DNA from: Metridium senile
Taxonomy: Eukaryota; Cnidaria; Anthozoa; Actiniaria; Metridiidae
Assembly (NCBI GenBank): GCA_949775045.1
Contig: OX459107.1
Coordinates: forward strand, 8,300,750-8,364,749
Reading direction: 5' to 3'
Length of the DNA: 64,000 nucleotides
Shown here: positions 43,801 to 53,002 of the stretch, in pieces
Layout: every line of letters begins with the position of its first letter
Numbering within the stretch: the first letter of the stretch is position 1
Notes under the pieces: model-generated
What the model was told of the DNA's origin: nothing
The model's input: only the letters and a program-made list of their open reading frames with translations
Database searches by the model: none
Position numbers and translations under genes: made by a program

Positions 43801-45935
43801 GACATACTGTTGTCTTGTAGACTTATTGTATCAGTTATCACCAAACATCCAAAGTTTATGGCTTATGTTGTGGACTTTCTGGACTCCATCGCCATGGTTA
43901 CACCTGATAGGTAAAACCTTAGTTAAACCTTTCTTAGCTTGTTTTAATTACATTAGATTAAATATTCCTAAACTCTATTTTAAATATGTAAAGCATTGTT
44001 GAACTATAAGGAATTGAAGCTATATAAAATATTATTATTATTATTAGAAATATTATTATTATTAATTATTTTATAATCACAATGAAAATAAAACCAAAAT
44101 TTAGTCTATTTTTTGTTCCAGCCCTTTTCCAGTCGATCTTCTAAGAGTCTTGAGTCAGCATGTTGTTGCTCAGCCTTTGTCAGCAATCATACCCAATCTC
44201 AAACATCATCTCAAGCTGCTTGCCCAGGCCATGACCAAGTCCAATATTGATCCATCAGTAAGTATAAAAAACACCCAGTCATAGATACTTTAACTATAGA
44301 CAGTTGTCTTTGTAAATTGTTTTCCATAGGGTCAGTTTTGTGTTGCTGTTATCTATATATCATTTGCTGAAAGACTAGATATAACATGATGTTTCTTTTT
44401 GTATATTTATAAGCTCTTCCTTCATACGAAGGCAGGGACATCACGACAGCTTTTACGCCAATTTCTGTGGGCCCTGTAGTATGCTGAGACCTGACTGTTA
44501 TGCGGGGAGACAATCCTCTGCTCTTTTCGAATAGCACAACATGATCTTTTACGTCCAACATATAATAATTATAGGCAGACGGGACCTCCGGCTTTACGTC
44601 CTTATCCGAGAAGACGAGACCAAAGGACAAGTAGTTTTGTAGTTGTACTTGTTGGTTAATGCTGCTTCTACTGCTTCTGCTGCCACTGTTGTTATTGTTG
44701 CTATTGTTATTGTCAATGTTGTTGTTGTTGTTGTTGTTGTTTTGCCACTGGTGTTGATGCCATCCTTGGTGTTCTTTAGTGGTAAGATTTATTTTATCGC
44801 ATTACAGTTTACCAACGCTTATCATTCTAGCCTTTCATTGCAAACAAAAATCCCCACCCCACTCCCCTCATTCATTATCGCTTTGTTTCAGTCCACAGTT
44901 CGTTTTCTTGATCTTCTCCTGCATACATCCGAGCTGGCTAATCAGGGGGACTGGGCCCTTGGTAACTGTGTCCTTGCAGTGTGTCATAGTATTTTACTCC
45001 ACCACGACACAAGACATGTTATCAGAGGTTAGAGCTATGTCGAGTCAGGCTTGATGCTGTATAGTAATTATCAATAACTAGTTTGATATATAACCATATT
45101 TACTATAGTCATGTACTTGTAGAAATACTATTTTAATGTAATTAGCGTTAATAATCATTCATGTACTTGTAGAAGTACTATTCTAATGTAATTAGCGTTA
45201 ATAATCATTCATGTACTTGTAGAAGGAAGTTCATCTCTCTGGTGCTTCTTAGCCAACGCCCATAAACTAGAAAATTATGAGACAATTTTTCCACGGTAAA
45301 TTGGTGGTGGCTGAGATGCATTAGTTAGTTGAAGTCCATGGATAGTTGAGTCATTATAAATAAGGCTATTAAAGATCCCTTGGTGTACCTTGGTATACTG
45401 ATCTCTCGCAAGCCAACAATAGGCACAACATTACATAATGATCATTATTGTCATCATTATTATCACATCTTTATAACAATATTAGTTGTGCTATATTATA
45501 ACCTAATCCTACTTCTGGTATTAGTTTGTTCTACAAAGTAGACTGGCTTTTTCTTGATTTGTATCTGTATTTACCATTGGCATTGGCTTTGATACTTTCA
45601 GATCTTGGAAACCTTCTAATGAATATGTCGACAACTTATCAAGATATTGGTATCCTTACTATAAGCTGTTGATGCTGTTGTAGTGAATTATACCGGGGTC
45701 TAGTTATTGCCTTTTATTGGTACTGTTGTTCTTAACACTTACATTACAGATATCAGAGACAGGGCTCGTTTTTATTACTCTCTCTTATCAAATGTCTCCA
45801 GTGAGAAGGTGAACTGAGCTGTATTTTGTAAAAGTGTCTTGTATGTTCAAGCATTTACTTACTCATTTAACTATTTGTCTGTATAATTATGTGTTCGTCT
45901 GTATATAGATAATTCATATCTTTGTCAAGTCCTCC

Positions 45936-46018
<83 letters not shown>

Positions 46019-49000
46019 TTTAGTGGGAGGTTACAATAATTCTGCCTTTGTCAAGTCCTCATGTCTGTCTGTCTTTCTGTCTGTCTGTCTGTTTCTTTCT
46101 CTGTCTGTCTGTCTTTCTGTCTGTCTGTCTGTTTTAAAGGGAGGTTACAATAATTCTGTCTTTTCCATACAATCTAGGCAACGAGGATTCTGATGTCTGA
46201 GACAGCAAAGAAACAGTCTTTTAATGTCGGTCTAGCAGGTGAGAATCATACACAAACCTTGGCTCAGTCCCCAGCCGTGGTGGCTTCGTGCGCCCGCGAT
46301 CCTCCGACCCTCACAAACCTTGGAACACATAGTTGTCAACATCATCACCATCTTTGTCATAATTACCATGATCATCGTGATCATCATTTTGTCAATCTTT
46401 TTCGTCAGATGACATCACTTATTCATCATTCTCTACCGCTCCTCCTGTACAACACATCAAGACACCTTTCCTTCAGCTAACACGGTAGGTGTACCAAGAA
46501 TGGAAGGGAAATAAAAGGTAGAATAAAATGGGAAGGGAAAGGAGGACGGAAAAGGTGAAAAAAAATGAGGGGAAATTGAGAAGGAAGGAAGGAAGGAAGT
46601 GAACAAGAAATTTAAGGAAAGAAAGAAGGGACAAATGAAGGAAGGGAAAGAGAAAGGAGGCCTGGAAGGATGGGAGGACGGGATGTAAGAAGGTTTGGAG
46701 AGACAAGTGAGGAAAAGAGAAAGGAGTGAAGACACAAAGAAGAGGAGGAAGAAGAAGAGAAAAACATGGAGGTAATAAAGAAATAATAAAATAGAGAAAA
46801 TTCAATTTACAAAGAGAAAAAAAAGAGGGAAAGAAATAGCGAAAAAAAGGAACGGAGAAGAGAGAAACTTTAATGGATACGATGGCAAAGTCAATGGTGC
46901 ACATCGAGTTAACTAATGCTGCTTGTTTTCTACTAAAGCGTACCTAAAGATCTCAACTCAACAAGAAACGAAGAAGAGGAAAGCGTTTCTTCATTAGATC
47001 TTCAACCATACGGTACGTACATTTATTAGGTCTGGGATCCTTTAAAACCACCAGTTTTATGTTAAAATATTAGGTTAGAAATAGCAGCCGTTTTTAGTTG
47101 GGGGGGGGGGGGGGGGACACAGGAACCCCGACACTAAAAACGGCTGCGAGAGAGACTATATTAATATAAGAAGAATACAAACAAACGAATTTAGTGTACA
47201 ATTTTCTAACAATTTATTTGTCCTTTTTGTTTTGTGTAGGATTGCTGGGTCATTACCATAAGATGGTGAACGATACCAAATGGAAACCCGACATACTATT
47301 CAACTACTACATACATTTTGTAAGTCAAACATTCTAGTCATCTCTTCTCTTAAGGAGGTTTCCTACAGTTATTTTAGGGTGCGACCGGTCAACTTTAAAC
47401 GGCTGTAGATCTTATATATGCAAACACCCACAGCTTTGACATTTTGCCTAGTTGTTACATTAAGATTGAAGTTTTTTAAATGGTGTGTCATTTGTTTACA
47501 TCGGAGTTACCATAGTGACGAAACAATGATATCGTTGTTTTTGATTAGGGGTCTTTCATTTATTAGTGGATGGGTGGGGTGGGGGTTTGGGAGGTCAGCA
47601 AAATCACCTGTTATCTTTTCCAAATATTACGCAATCCCCCCCCCCCCCCCCCCCCCTTCCTGGTTGATAACAAAATATCATAACCCTCCTATATGTGCAC
47701 AGTTTATTACTAAAGCTGCATAAACAATTAGTGACAACCCCTATGTATAGCTTCCAAAAATAACGTGCCCGTGCCCCCTTAATATTGCCGACCCTCCCCC
47801 TCCTCCCATCTACTAATAAATGAAAGCCCCCTTTACGCATTCTTCGATCTTAACTATTAAAACGAGATGTGGGTGTTTGCATATAAGATCTACAGCCGTT
47901 TAAAGTTGACTGGTCGAGCACTAAAATATTTCAAACCGTTTTGTGACACTTGGATCAGAAACAAGAAATATATAGGCACCTGTTTTAAAAAATGGTTGTC
48001 ATAGGCGATAGGAAATAGGTCATTCAGTCTAAGATCCAAGAATAGCTGGAAAACCGTGTTTCTGCTTCTAATTCTCGTCAAGAACACGGAGGTTAGTGTT
48101 GAGATATTCCGTGTTCTTTGTAGTCCACAAAAGCATTAGCCTGCCGGACTTTACGAAGAAAATTCCGGATGCAACGCAGGCTACGAAAGCATTTCAAAGG
48201 CTTCGATTATTCGTGTTTAGTGAATGAATGACCTATCGCTTAGCGCCTTTCGCCTTTGGCGATGACAACCTTTTTGAAATAGGTGTATAGTATAGCTCTA
48301 AAAGAGCTGATGTAAACGTTTCACTAACTCTTCCTAACAATCGTGTGATTTGGTTATTTCTAGAATGATCTAGAATCATCGCCTCGTTTGTATGCCTTAG
48401 TGCTGCAGTTTGGTCGCAACAAAACTTACGAATCCGTTGAAGGTTTGTGTGTGATTATTGTTGTTGTTATTATCATCATCGTCGTTATCATCATCATTAT
48501 CGTGAACAAGATCGTTATCATTATCATATTTATTATTATCATTATCATCTTTATTATCATCATCATATTCATCATTATCATTATCATTATGACCATCATC
48601 ATCATTATCATTATCGTTAACATAGTCGTTATCATTGTCATATTTATCATTATCGTTATCATCTTTATTATCATCATCGTATTTATCGGCATCATTATTA
48701 TCATTATGACCATCATCATCATCATTATCGTTAACACAGTCGTTATCATTATCATCTTTATTATCATCATCATATTTATCATCATCATTATCAAGAACAT
48801 CATCATTATCGTTAACATAGTCATTATCATTATCATATTTATCATTAGAGCGGTTTTCGTACGAGTGGGAAACTGACCGTACCGTACCGTAGCCGTAACC
48901 GTACCGTAAGTTCTATAAAAACATTCGAAAATTCTACAGTAACAGTACCGTAACTGTGCGGTAAATATTACGGCCAGTTTCCCACTCATACGAAAACTGC

Positions 49001-51453
49001 TCTATCATTATTATCATTATGACCATCATCATCATCATTATCGTTGACATCTTTATTATCATCATCATATTTATCATCATCATATTTATCGTCATCATTA
49101 TTAACATCATTATCTGCACCATAATTATCATCAACATCGTCATTATCTTCGTCATCAACTAAATTGTTCAACTGTATCTCTTGTTGTTTTCAGATATCCA
49201 CATCCCTTTCCTATCACAGACAACGTCGGCCAAGCCTCAAAAAGGTAGCAAATCTGTTAATAACGTAGCCTGCGAAAACAGACGTTGTTTCGCTTATCGT
49301 CCCCCCGCGAAACTAGTTAGTTTTGCGGGGGTACGAGGAGCGAAACAACCTCTGTTTTCTCAGGCTATTAATAAACTTTTACTGAATTGTTTTTTAATAA
49401 CATGGAATTTATACTGATATGGAATCTATATAAAGCACACATTTTTACAATGTATATTAATGATAATGATATGGAATTTCTTATAACGCAATTTCCATGT
49501 GAAATATGATGAAATGTGCTTTACAATGTATTGTGGAATTTTTTTACAACGTATTTCCCATGCATGTAAAATATGTTCAAATGCGCTTTACAATGTATAT
49601 TAGTGATAACGATATGGAATTTATATAGCGCACTTTCCATATAAAATATGTTCAAATGCACTTATCAATGTATGGTTTTTTGGACCGTTGCAAGTTTACA
49701 ATGACCAGGGTTATCTGTCATTTAATTCAATTGTTGTTTTTAGGCTGCCATCAAATCAGAGTTGTTTTCAAACCACGAGAGCCTGTCCCGGCATGCTTTA
49801 CTGTCAGGTAAGACAGAAATGTCAGCTACGCAAGAGTTATTTTTACGTCGAAACGTCGCGGTCAAAACCTACGATATTCTCCTGACAAGCGATTGACCTT
49901 CTCGTTCTATTTCTCCATTAAGCTACGTAAGCGGGCTTGCGTAATATTTTCGCCTGTAAAATCTGCTAATTTTCACGTGTATTTTCGACCTTTTTTCAAA
50001 AGTGTTTTTTTTTACCATACAGATACATGAGAAAAAATATCATATGCCCTTGGCGGGAATTGAATATTTTTATCATATCTGCTGTTTTTTATTCTCATTT
50101 CTAGTATACATCATTGAGCCACGTGCGCGGGCTTGCGTAATATCTTGCATCTGTAATATCTGCTAATTTTCACCTTTAATTTTCAGCCATTTTTTAAATT
50201 TCTTACTTTTATGATATTTGATTTTATTGTAGAGCTGTGTTCCATAACGAAGACGGTCTTACGTGTACGATGACCCTAGATCAGCTACAGATACGTTTTG
50301 CTGACTTGTTTTTACCTTTGACTTTGCCTGAGATCTTTCAAAACGTAAGTAGTTGATTACGTATCTGTCTGGAGGTCCTACGTATACTTAATCAAACTAA
50401 TCCATTCCAGTTGATTGTGAATTTTATAACGTGAGTGTGTAAACACATTTACGTATTTGTGCTTTGTGTTTTATGGATACGCACGAAAAGAAATATATCT
50501 TATTTCACAAGTGAGCAATTTCAAAACGCAACTGGATTAGATAGAAACGATTAAACATGTGTATCGTTCGGACATGCATGCACGCAATGAAAGCAATGTG
50601 TCTAATAAGTTAAAAAAAATAAAACGTAAGTGGATGAATACGCGCACGCCTATGCGTATAACGAACGCGCAACAAATTACGGATACGGAAGTAGAGCATC
50701 TTTCGTATTTAAGTCGAAAGAGAATTGTGGATTTCAAAACGTAAGTGGATGTAGATACGTTTATGGCCGTGCGTATAATGAAATCACAATCCAATTATGG
50801 ACTGATACGGAAGTAAAACATCTCTCTTATTTCAAAAAATAAAGTTTGGATTTCAAAACGTAAGTGGATGCAGATACGTTAACGCCCGTGTCTCTCGTAG
50901 ACTGCAAAACAGTCTTTTTACTTTTAGGCGAAAACTCCGAGATAACGAGTTGAAGTTCGATCGCACGAAATTCTGGCCGCGCGAGAATGAGGAGAGGATT
51001 CTATGTCTCTTGCGGATACGCAATGAAAGCAAATTGTCTGATTTTCCTTTAGGAGAATGCCAATAAAACTAAAAAGAAGCTATTCACAGTTCTGTGGGAT
51101 GATTTTACAGAAAAACAACGAACTGCGTAAGTATAAACGACGACATGACTAATTAGAGATACACCCTTTACTAGGAACTTTGTCTCCTGAAAACCCACAA
51201 GCTGGTGGCGCTGTGGGTGAATACTACACTTAATTTTAATCTAAACATGCTGTCCTGCAGTGATCGTCAGTAATTACCCTGTTTTAATTTACTTTTACTT
51301 TTACTTTAGACACTTAAATATAGTATAGAACCATTCCAGCAATAATTTAATATCCCAATTTTTCTATTGTATATATATATATATGTAGATGTAGATGTAG
51401 ATGTAGATGTAGATGTAGATGTAGATGTAGATGTAGATGTAGATGTAGATGTA

Positions 51454-51513
<60 letters not shown>

Positions 51514-52654
51514 GTTTTTAATATTACTGATATTCATGTACATATATTTTATATTCTGAGGGCCACCTGGAAATTATCATGTATGGTAATGGTGTCACCC
51601 TGCCCAATAATGTTGTTATTATTATTGTTATTATTAATTGACGCCATTCTTTTCCTCTTTCCTTTTTTCCCTCACACGAGGCAAACCTTACTTTGACTTG
51701 ATGATATAAAAGCACCATAGAGCAAATTTCGTATCACTATGAAAAGCTCACGGCACGAACGCGGTCAAGGCACGACAAGGCAATCAAAATTCTAGAAATA
51801 TCAAAATTCTACAAATATAGCCTCTGCATGAAAACTGAAGAAGTAGCTATTTACTTGTCGATATCTCCACGCTCTATACAACGGTTTATTTCTTTGATTC
51901 ATTTCAGTGACGCGCCTTCAAATAAGGGGGCACTGTCGGTGATTTGTTTGTCGCTGCCATGGCAACGAGCACAGGAGGTCTTAAGCGAAACATTTGAGCA
52001 ATACATCCTAGAGGCTGAAGGTAAATATAAAAACGATTAATTAATTCAAAAGTTGATCGCGGTTGCTATAGGTAACTTCTGGGAAGCCACTCCGACATTG
52101 GATTGACGTCTGAAACTGTATCCCTAAAATGTTTACCTTTGTTCCCATATTCTGGAAAAAAATATTGTTTTATCATATTTTTTGTTCCCTGAAAATAATT
52201 TGAAAACGATCCCTGTTCCCTGAGAGGAATAAATGCTTCTGTCCCCTTGTTCCCTAAAATCCTTGGGAGAGGCTCTTGTGGTTTTTATTATAAACTTTCC
52301 TAAAAAGGTTTTCAACCTCGTTCCCAGGGCCCTCTCCCTTCGCTTCCCCACTCAAAAAAAAAGGGAGAGGGCCTTAATTGGGAACGAGGTTGGAAGGTTT
52401 TGCATGTTGCATGTTGCTTACCAAGCTTGAGATATGTTATATTCATATGTAATTATTAATATAAGGTTTACAATATTTGAACTCTGTATTTTTCAGATAG
52501 CGAAGTGCATGTTGGGATTTTCTTGCCTCCTCGTCAGCATCTCCTCCTCAAGTTCATCTCCCGAAATGACAAGACAGTAGTCTCAGTAGCAATAGATGAC
52601 TGGAGGATTCTGGGATTGATTGAGTCATACCTCCGTGAATTAGAATCAATATAG
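30555..52654 (+). CDS. AP5B1: AP-5 complex subunit beta-1, about 35 exons
   Basis: Exons: 30555-30662, 30966-31031, 32315-32440, 32711-32755, 33574-33633, 34176-34250, 35210-35287, 35361-35422, 36640-36694, 36840-36893, 38256-38390, 39462-39500, 39612-39686, 39757-39812, 40869-40956, 41608-41701, 42137-42196, 42933-42942, 43076-43276, 43821-43910, 44122-44257, 44892-45027, 45602-45649, 45750-45808, 46178-46238, 46409-46484, 46939-47012, 47240-47319, 48364-48442, 49194-49244, 49744-49807, 50233-50344, 51053-51126, 51908-52020, 52497-52654. All joints are GT-AG and phase-consistent: 2898 nt, 965 residues (human 878). Matches in order to what I recall of human AP5B1: [29 protein letters not shown], the helical solenoid, [15 protein letters not shown], and a final [13 protein letters not shown]. 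Role: large subunit of AP-5, which acts with SPG11/SPG15 at late endosomes and lysosomes. Weakest parts: the start of exon 3 (alternative acceptor at 32362) and the 10-nt exon. Short exons in repeat-filled introns are the striking feature. Confidence 0.92.
30680..30850. repeat. Three tandem units of about 52 bp in AP5B1 intron 1
   Basis: CAATCCTCTTGGGAGATATA then CCTTATTCACTTGCCTCAAT repeated three times with drift. Confidence 0.75.
31135..31400 (+). repeat. tRNA-derived SINE
   Basis: The head has an A-box-like TAGTCTAGTGGTCAGTGGAT and a B-box-like GCTTTGATTCCCAGCC. The body holds GTGTCCTTGGGCAAGATACC and CTTCTCAGATAAGGACATAA, a module that recurs in 43300-43705 and, reversed, in 44375-44640. 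Not a functional tRNA: no acceptor stem closes. Confidence 0.7.
31401..32261. other. AP5B1 intron 2, repeat-poor AT-rich part
   Basis: Poly-T/poly-A runs at 31530-31720. No further exon seen, although one very short exon cannot be excluded if exon 3 begins at 32362. Confidence 0.4.
32262..32314 (-). ncRNA. Decayed hammerhead-like motif, second family
   Basis: The minus strand reads TGACGC-TTGAT-GCGTC as a 5-bp stem II, then AAAAC for GAAAC and GTCGAC. The 5' core is too changed (CTTCAAAA). The wording matches terminal-repeat ribozymes of Penelope-like elements as I remember them. It ends at the AP5B1 exon 3 boundary. Confidence 0.35.
32450..32680. repeat. Imperfect tandem repeat, about 75-bp unit, three copies
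   Basis: TAACTTTGTTTGGGATCCCT then GTGTAATAGGTTTATG repeated with drift in AP5B1 intron 3. Confidence 0.6.
32830..33500. repeat. GAT/GGT minisatellite and microsatellite in AP5B1
   Basis: About nine copies of a 24-bp GGTGGTGGTTATAATAGTGA-type unit (32990-33215) followed by (GAT)n with ACA interruptions. The Met/Val- and Asp-rich frames over it are artefacts. Confidence 0.9.
33650..33985. repeat. Tandem duplication, about 190 bp, two copies, in AP5B1 intron
   Basis: CATCACTGAGAAACTGTGAG, GTGGTCACATCCAG, CTTTTATGTCCCCCAATGCA then ACTGAATGACCATGCAACTT occur twice, at about 33670 and 33838. Confidence 0.8.
34029..34125. mobile_element. TAGCCTG-ended hairpin element
   Basis: 35-bp arms (TAGCCTGATTTTCAGATGGG, then CCTGAGTCCTATGCT) around a short loop. 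Flanks GGGTATTTT and GGATACTTT look like a diverged 9-bp target duplication. Same termini as 49266-49367. Confidence 0.75.
35880..35995 (+). repeat. Dispersed repeat family A, AP5B1 intron copy
   Basis: GAGTCTCCCCAATTAGTAGG then ACATTGAGACGTTAAAAAAA, as at 1550 and 39280. Confidence 0.6.
36008..36625. repeat. (CAT)n then a 390-bp CTTT/CCTT polypyrimidine tract before AP5B1 exon 9
   Basis: ATC-type repeats at 36020-36160, then almost pure pyrimidine at 36230-36620 ending 20 bp before the exon at 36640. Phe/Ser-rich frames here are artefacts. Confidence 0.9.
36955..38215. repeat. (ATTC)n array enclosing three copies of a SINE-like module and a (TTTTAA)n tract
   Basis: Between ATTC tracts a module of about 115 bp occurs at 37255-37375, 37545-37655 and 37885-38005: AGCATTGATGGAGAG, GAGCGCACTGTCGGCTTCC, AGACCAGCTTACTTCTAGCT then GACGCTAAATAA. 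38008-38167 is about 26 units of TTTTAA. A diverged module recurs at 38660-38770. The module plus array was probably duplicated together. Confidence 0.85.
38655..38790 (+). repeat. Diverged SINE-like module
   Basis: GTAGCACTGATGGAGAGAGG, GAGCACCGTCGGCCTC, then GTTACCAACGTTAAATAAGG and ACTTT repeats; a relative of the three modules at 37255-38005. Confidence 0.55.
38890..39110. repeat. (AAAT)n / (AATT)n tract
   Basis: AAATAAAT and TTAATTAA runs, in AP5B1 intron 11. Confidence 0.85.
39130..39355. repeat. Dispersed repeat family A with both ends (inverted)
   Basis: CACTCACTACCTCTACATTA on the left and GAGGTAGTGAGTGTAATTAG on the right form inverted ends, followed by the GAGTCTCCCCAATTAGTAGG body. 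This copy shows that family A can carry inverted terminal wording. Confidence 0.6.
39826..40720. repeat. 16-bp minisatellite, about 55 copies, filling AP5B1 intron 14
   Basis: Unit TTGATCCCTTCTTTCC with C/T variants. It starts 14 bp after the splice donor at 39813 and occupies 85% of the 1056-bp intron. The tract is almost entirely pyrimidine apart from the GA dinucleotide. Confidence 0.95.
41400..41521. mobile_element. GGGGCCGGTTGT foldback element
   Basis: Ends GGGGCCGGTTGTACGAAGGG and its complement with internal TATCCACCGGATAAA / TATCCAC words. Flanks TAATAATCT and TGATGATTT resemble a drifted 9-bp duplication. I remember very similar sequences as abundant in stony corals. Confidence 0.8.
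41847..42097. mobile_element. Foldback MITE with about 60-bp arms
   Basis: Arms TTACTGTGCGACTC, CCGTAGTCACTTACAAAAAC, TTTTGATGAATTTTTGACA and their complements on the right. Located between two AP5B1 exons. Confidence 0.8.
42205..43060. repeat. (GAT)n-rich tract in AP5B1, around the microexon
   Basis: GATGATGGTGAT-type repeats including a duplicated segment of about 110 bp (42230-42340 and 42345-42440). The 10-nt microexon lies inside this tract. Confidence 0.85.
42933..42942 (+). CDS. AP5B1: Predicted 10-nt AP5B1 microexon
   Basis: Exon 17 ends in phase 1 (GAA G) and exon 19 must be entered in phase 2 (G TTT TTA), so joining them directly gives a stop after four codons. AAACTACATG, preceded by an acceptor (TTATTTAATACCTGATTTGCAG region) and followed by GTGATG, supplies the 10 nt that restore the frame and reads E-T-T-W-F-L-Q. 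Reading on past the donor meets TGA at once. Confidence 0.55.
43300..43705 (+). repeat. tRNA-derived SINE, long form
   Basis: Head CTGGCTCAATTGACAGAGCA (A box) and GGATTCAAGCC (B box), body CTTCTCGGATAAGGACGTTA then CGTAGGTCCTGTCTC, 3' part CCCATTGAGATGTATGTTAA. No intact tRNA fold. Confidence 0.75.
43911..44065 (+). repeat. Probable LINE 3' tail
   Basis: A stretch ending in GAAGCTATATAAAATATTAT and (ATT)n resembles retroelement tails elsewhere in the window; no coding part remains. Confidence 0.35.
44375..44640 (-). repeat. SINE body, reverse copy
   Basis: Minus strand carries TCTCGGATAAGGACGTAAAG and CCGGAGGTCCCGTCT, the module shared with 31135 and 43300. The tRNA head is missing. Confidence 0.7.
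45100..45601. other. AP5B1 intron with a short duplication
   Basis: CATGTACTTGTAGAA, then ACTATTTTAATGTAATTAGC and GTTAATAATCATT occur two to three times at 45110-45225; otherwise nothing identifiable. Confidence 0.5.
45935..46135. repeat. (GTCT)n microsatellite
   Basis: Two GTCT tracts with a duplicated 3' flank (GGGAGGTTACAATAATTCTG at 46023 and 46140). In the AP5B1 intron before the 46178 exon. Confidence 0.9.
46490..46880. repeat. Polypurine (GGAA) tract in AP5B1
   Basis: About 390 bp of GGAAGG/GAAAGA-rich sequence directly after the exon ending at 46484. Ser/Phe-rich minus frames are artefacts. Confidence 0.9.
47380..47925. mobile_element. Foldback MITE with a second hairpin nested inside
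   Basis: Outer arms GACCGGTCAACTTTAAACGG, CTGTAGATCTTATATATGCA and AACACCCACA with complements on the right. Inside, GGGGTCTTTCATTTATTAGT at 47549 pairs with a matching segment ending near 47832. The interior has a poly-C tract at 47637-47656. Confidence 0.75.
47968..48285. mobile_element. MITE, ACACCTATTTC superfamily, diverged copy
   Basis: Left TATAGGCACCTGTTTTAAAA then TGGTTGTCATAGGCGATAGG; right GGCGATGACAACCTTTTTGA then AATAGGTGTATAG. Inner arms (CACGGAGG.../ CCGTGTTC...) continue the fold. Confidence 0.7.
48446..49170. repeat. (ATC)n/(ATT)n microsatellite interrupted by a MITE
   Basis: TCATCATTATC-type repeats of about 570 bp in the AP5B1 intron after exon 29, split by the element at 48848-49002. 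Ile- and Met-rich frames are artefacts. Confidence 0.9.
48848..49002. mobile_element. MITE, GAGC family, copy 3 (inside a microsatellite)
   Basis: Near-perfect inverted ends of about 29 bp (GAGCGGTTTTCGTACGAGTG and onward), flanked by TA. The interior holds several CCGTACCGTA-type words. Confidence 0.85.
49266..49367. mobile_element. TAGCCTG-ended hairpin element with 9-bp flanks
   Basis: Arms TAGCCTGCGAAAACAGACGT and complement, with CCCCCGCGAAACTAGT at the loop. Flanks TTAATAACG and TTAATAAAC indicate a 9-bp duplication, so MULE-type. Confidence 0.8.
49368..49743. repeat. Imperfect short tandem repeats in AP5B1 intron
   Basis: TGATATGGAATTTATATA and GTGCTTTACAATGTAT-type words recur three to four times with drift. 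Confidence 0.55.
50515..50880. repeat. Tandem copies of the exon-end/donor sequence within the following AP5B1 intron
   Basis: The true exon ends TTTCAAAAC with donor GTAAGT at 50345. CAAAACGTAAGTGGATG or close variants recur at about 50520, 50622, 50736 and 50856, each followed by an ATACG word. Spacing is about 105-120 bp. Confidence 0.75.
51375..51510. repeat. (GATGTA)n then (TA)n
   Basis: About 13 GATGTA hexamers followed by about 50 bp of TA repeat, in the intron before the 51908 exon. Confidence 0.95.
51720..51800. mobile_element. MITE, GAGC family, truncated copy 4
   Basis: GAGCAAATTTCGTATCACTA then AAAGCTCACGGCACGAACGC match copy 1 (2162); the right half is missing. Confidence 0.7.
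52313..52393. mobile_element. AACCTCGTTCCCAGGG hairpin element
   Basis: Arms CAACCTCGTTCCCAGGGCC and complement around an A-rich loop; AAGGTTTT flanks both sides (52305-52312 and 52394-52401), an 8-bp duplication. Confidence 0.75.
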
Positions 52655-52656
52655 TA

Positions 52657-52990
52657 TAGAATCTTATACTTCAATTTAAACTCGCGCGCTGATTGGTTGA
52701 GAACGAAACCGGATGCGAGGGTATTTAGCGTGGAATACCCTCTCATCCGGTTTCTGAATTCATCGGAACGAGCAGCGAGCAGCGCGCGTCTGGTTTTTGA
52801 AGCTTAAATTGAAGTATAAGATTCAAGGAAAATTCATTTTTGGACTCGGGAATTCCACGTTTGAATTTCACTCGAAAAATCAATATCGCACTCATCGCTC
52901 CGCGGACTCCGCGATTCATGCGATATTGATTTCTCTCGTGAAATTCAACGTGGAATTCCCTCGTCCTCCAATGAATTTACCTATAGTATA
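52657..52990. mobile_element. Composite foldback touching the AP5B1 stop codon
   Basis: GAATCTTATACTTCAATTTA and its complement bound 52664-52824. A second foldback (GGAATTCCACGTTTGAATTT region and partner) fills 52850-52970. The first arm begins about 10 bp after the TAG at 52652. Confidence 0.7.
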
Positions 52991-53002
52991 TAGATAATCA
53001 AT

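Noticed and set aside
47604..47840. 78-codon minus frame with Gly run
   Set aside because: Crosses poly-C and lies inside a foldback element.
48388..49171. Ile-rich 162-codon and Met-rich 187-codon frames
   Set aside because: ATC microsatellite; only the first codons coincide with the AP5B1 exon 48364-48442.
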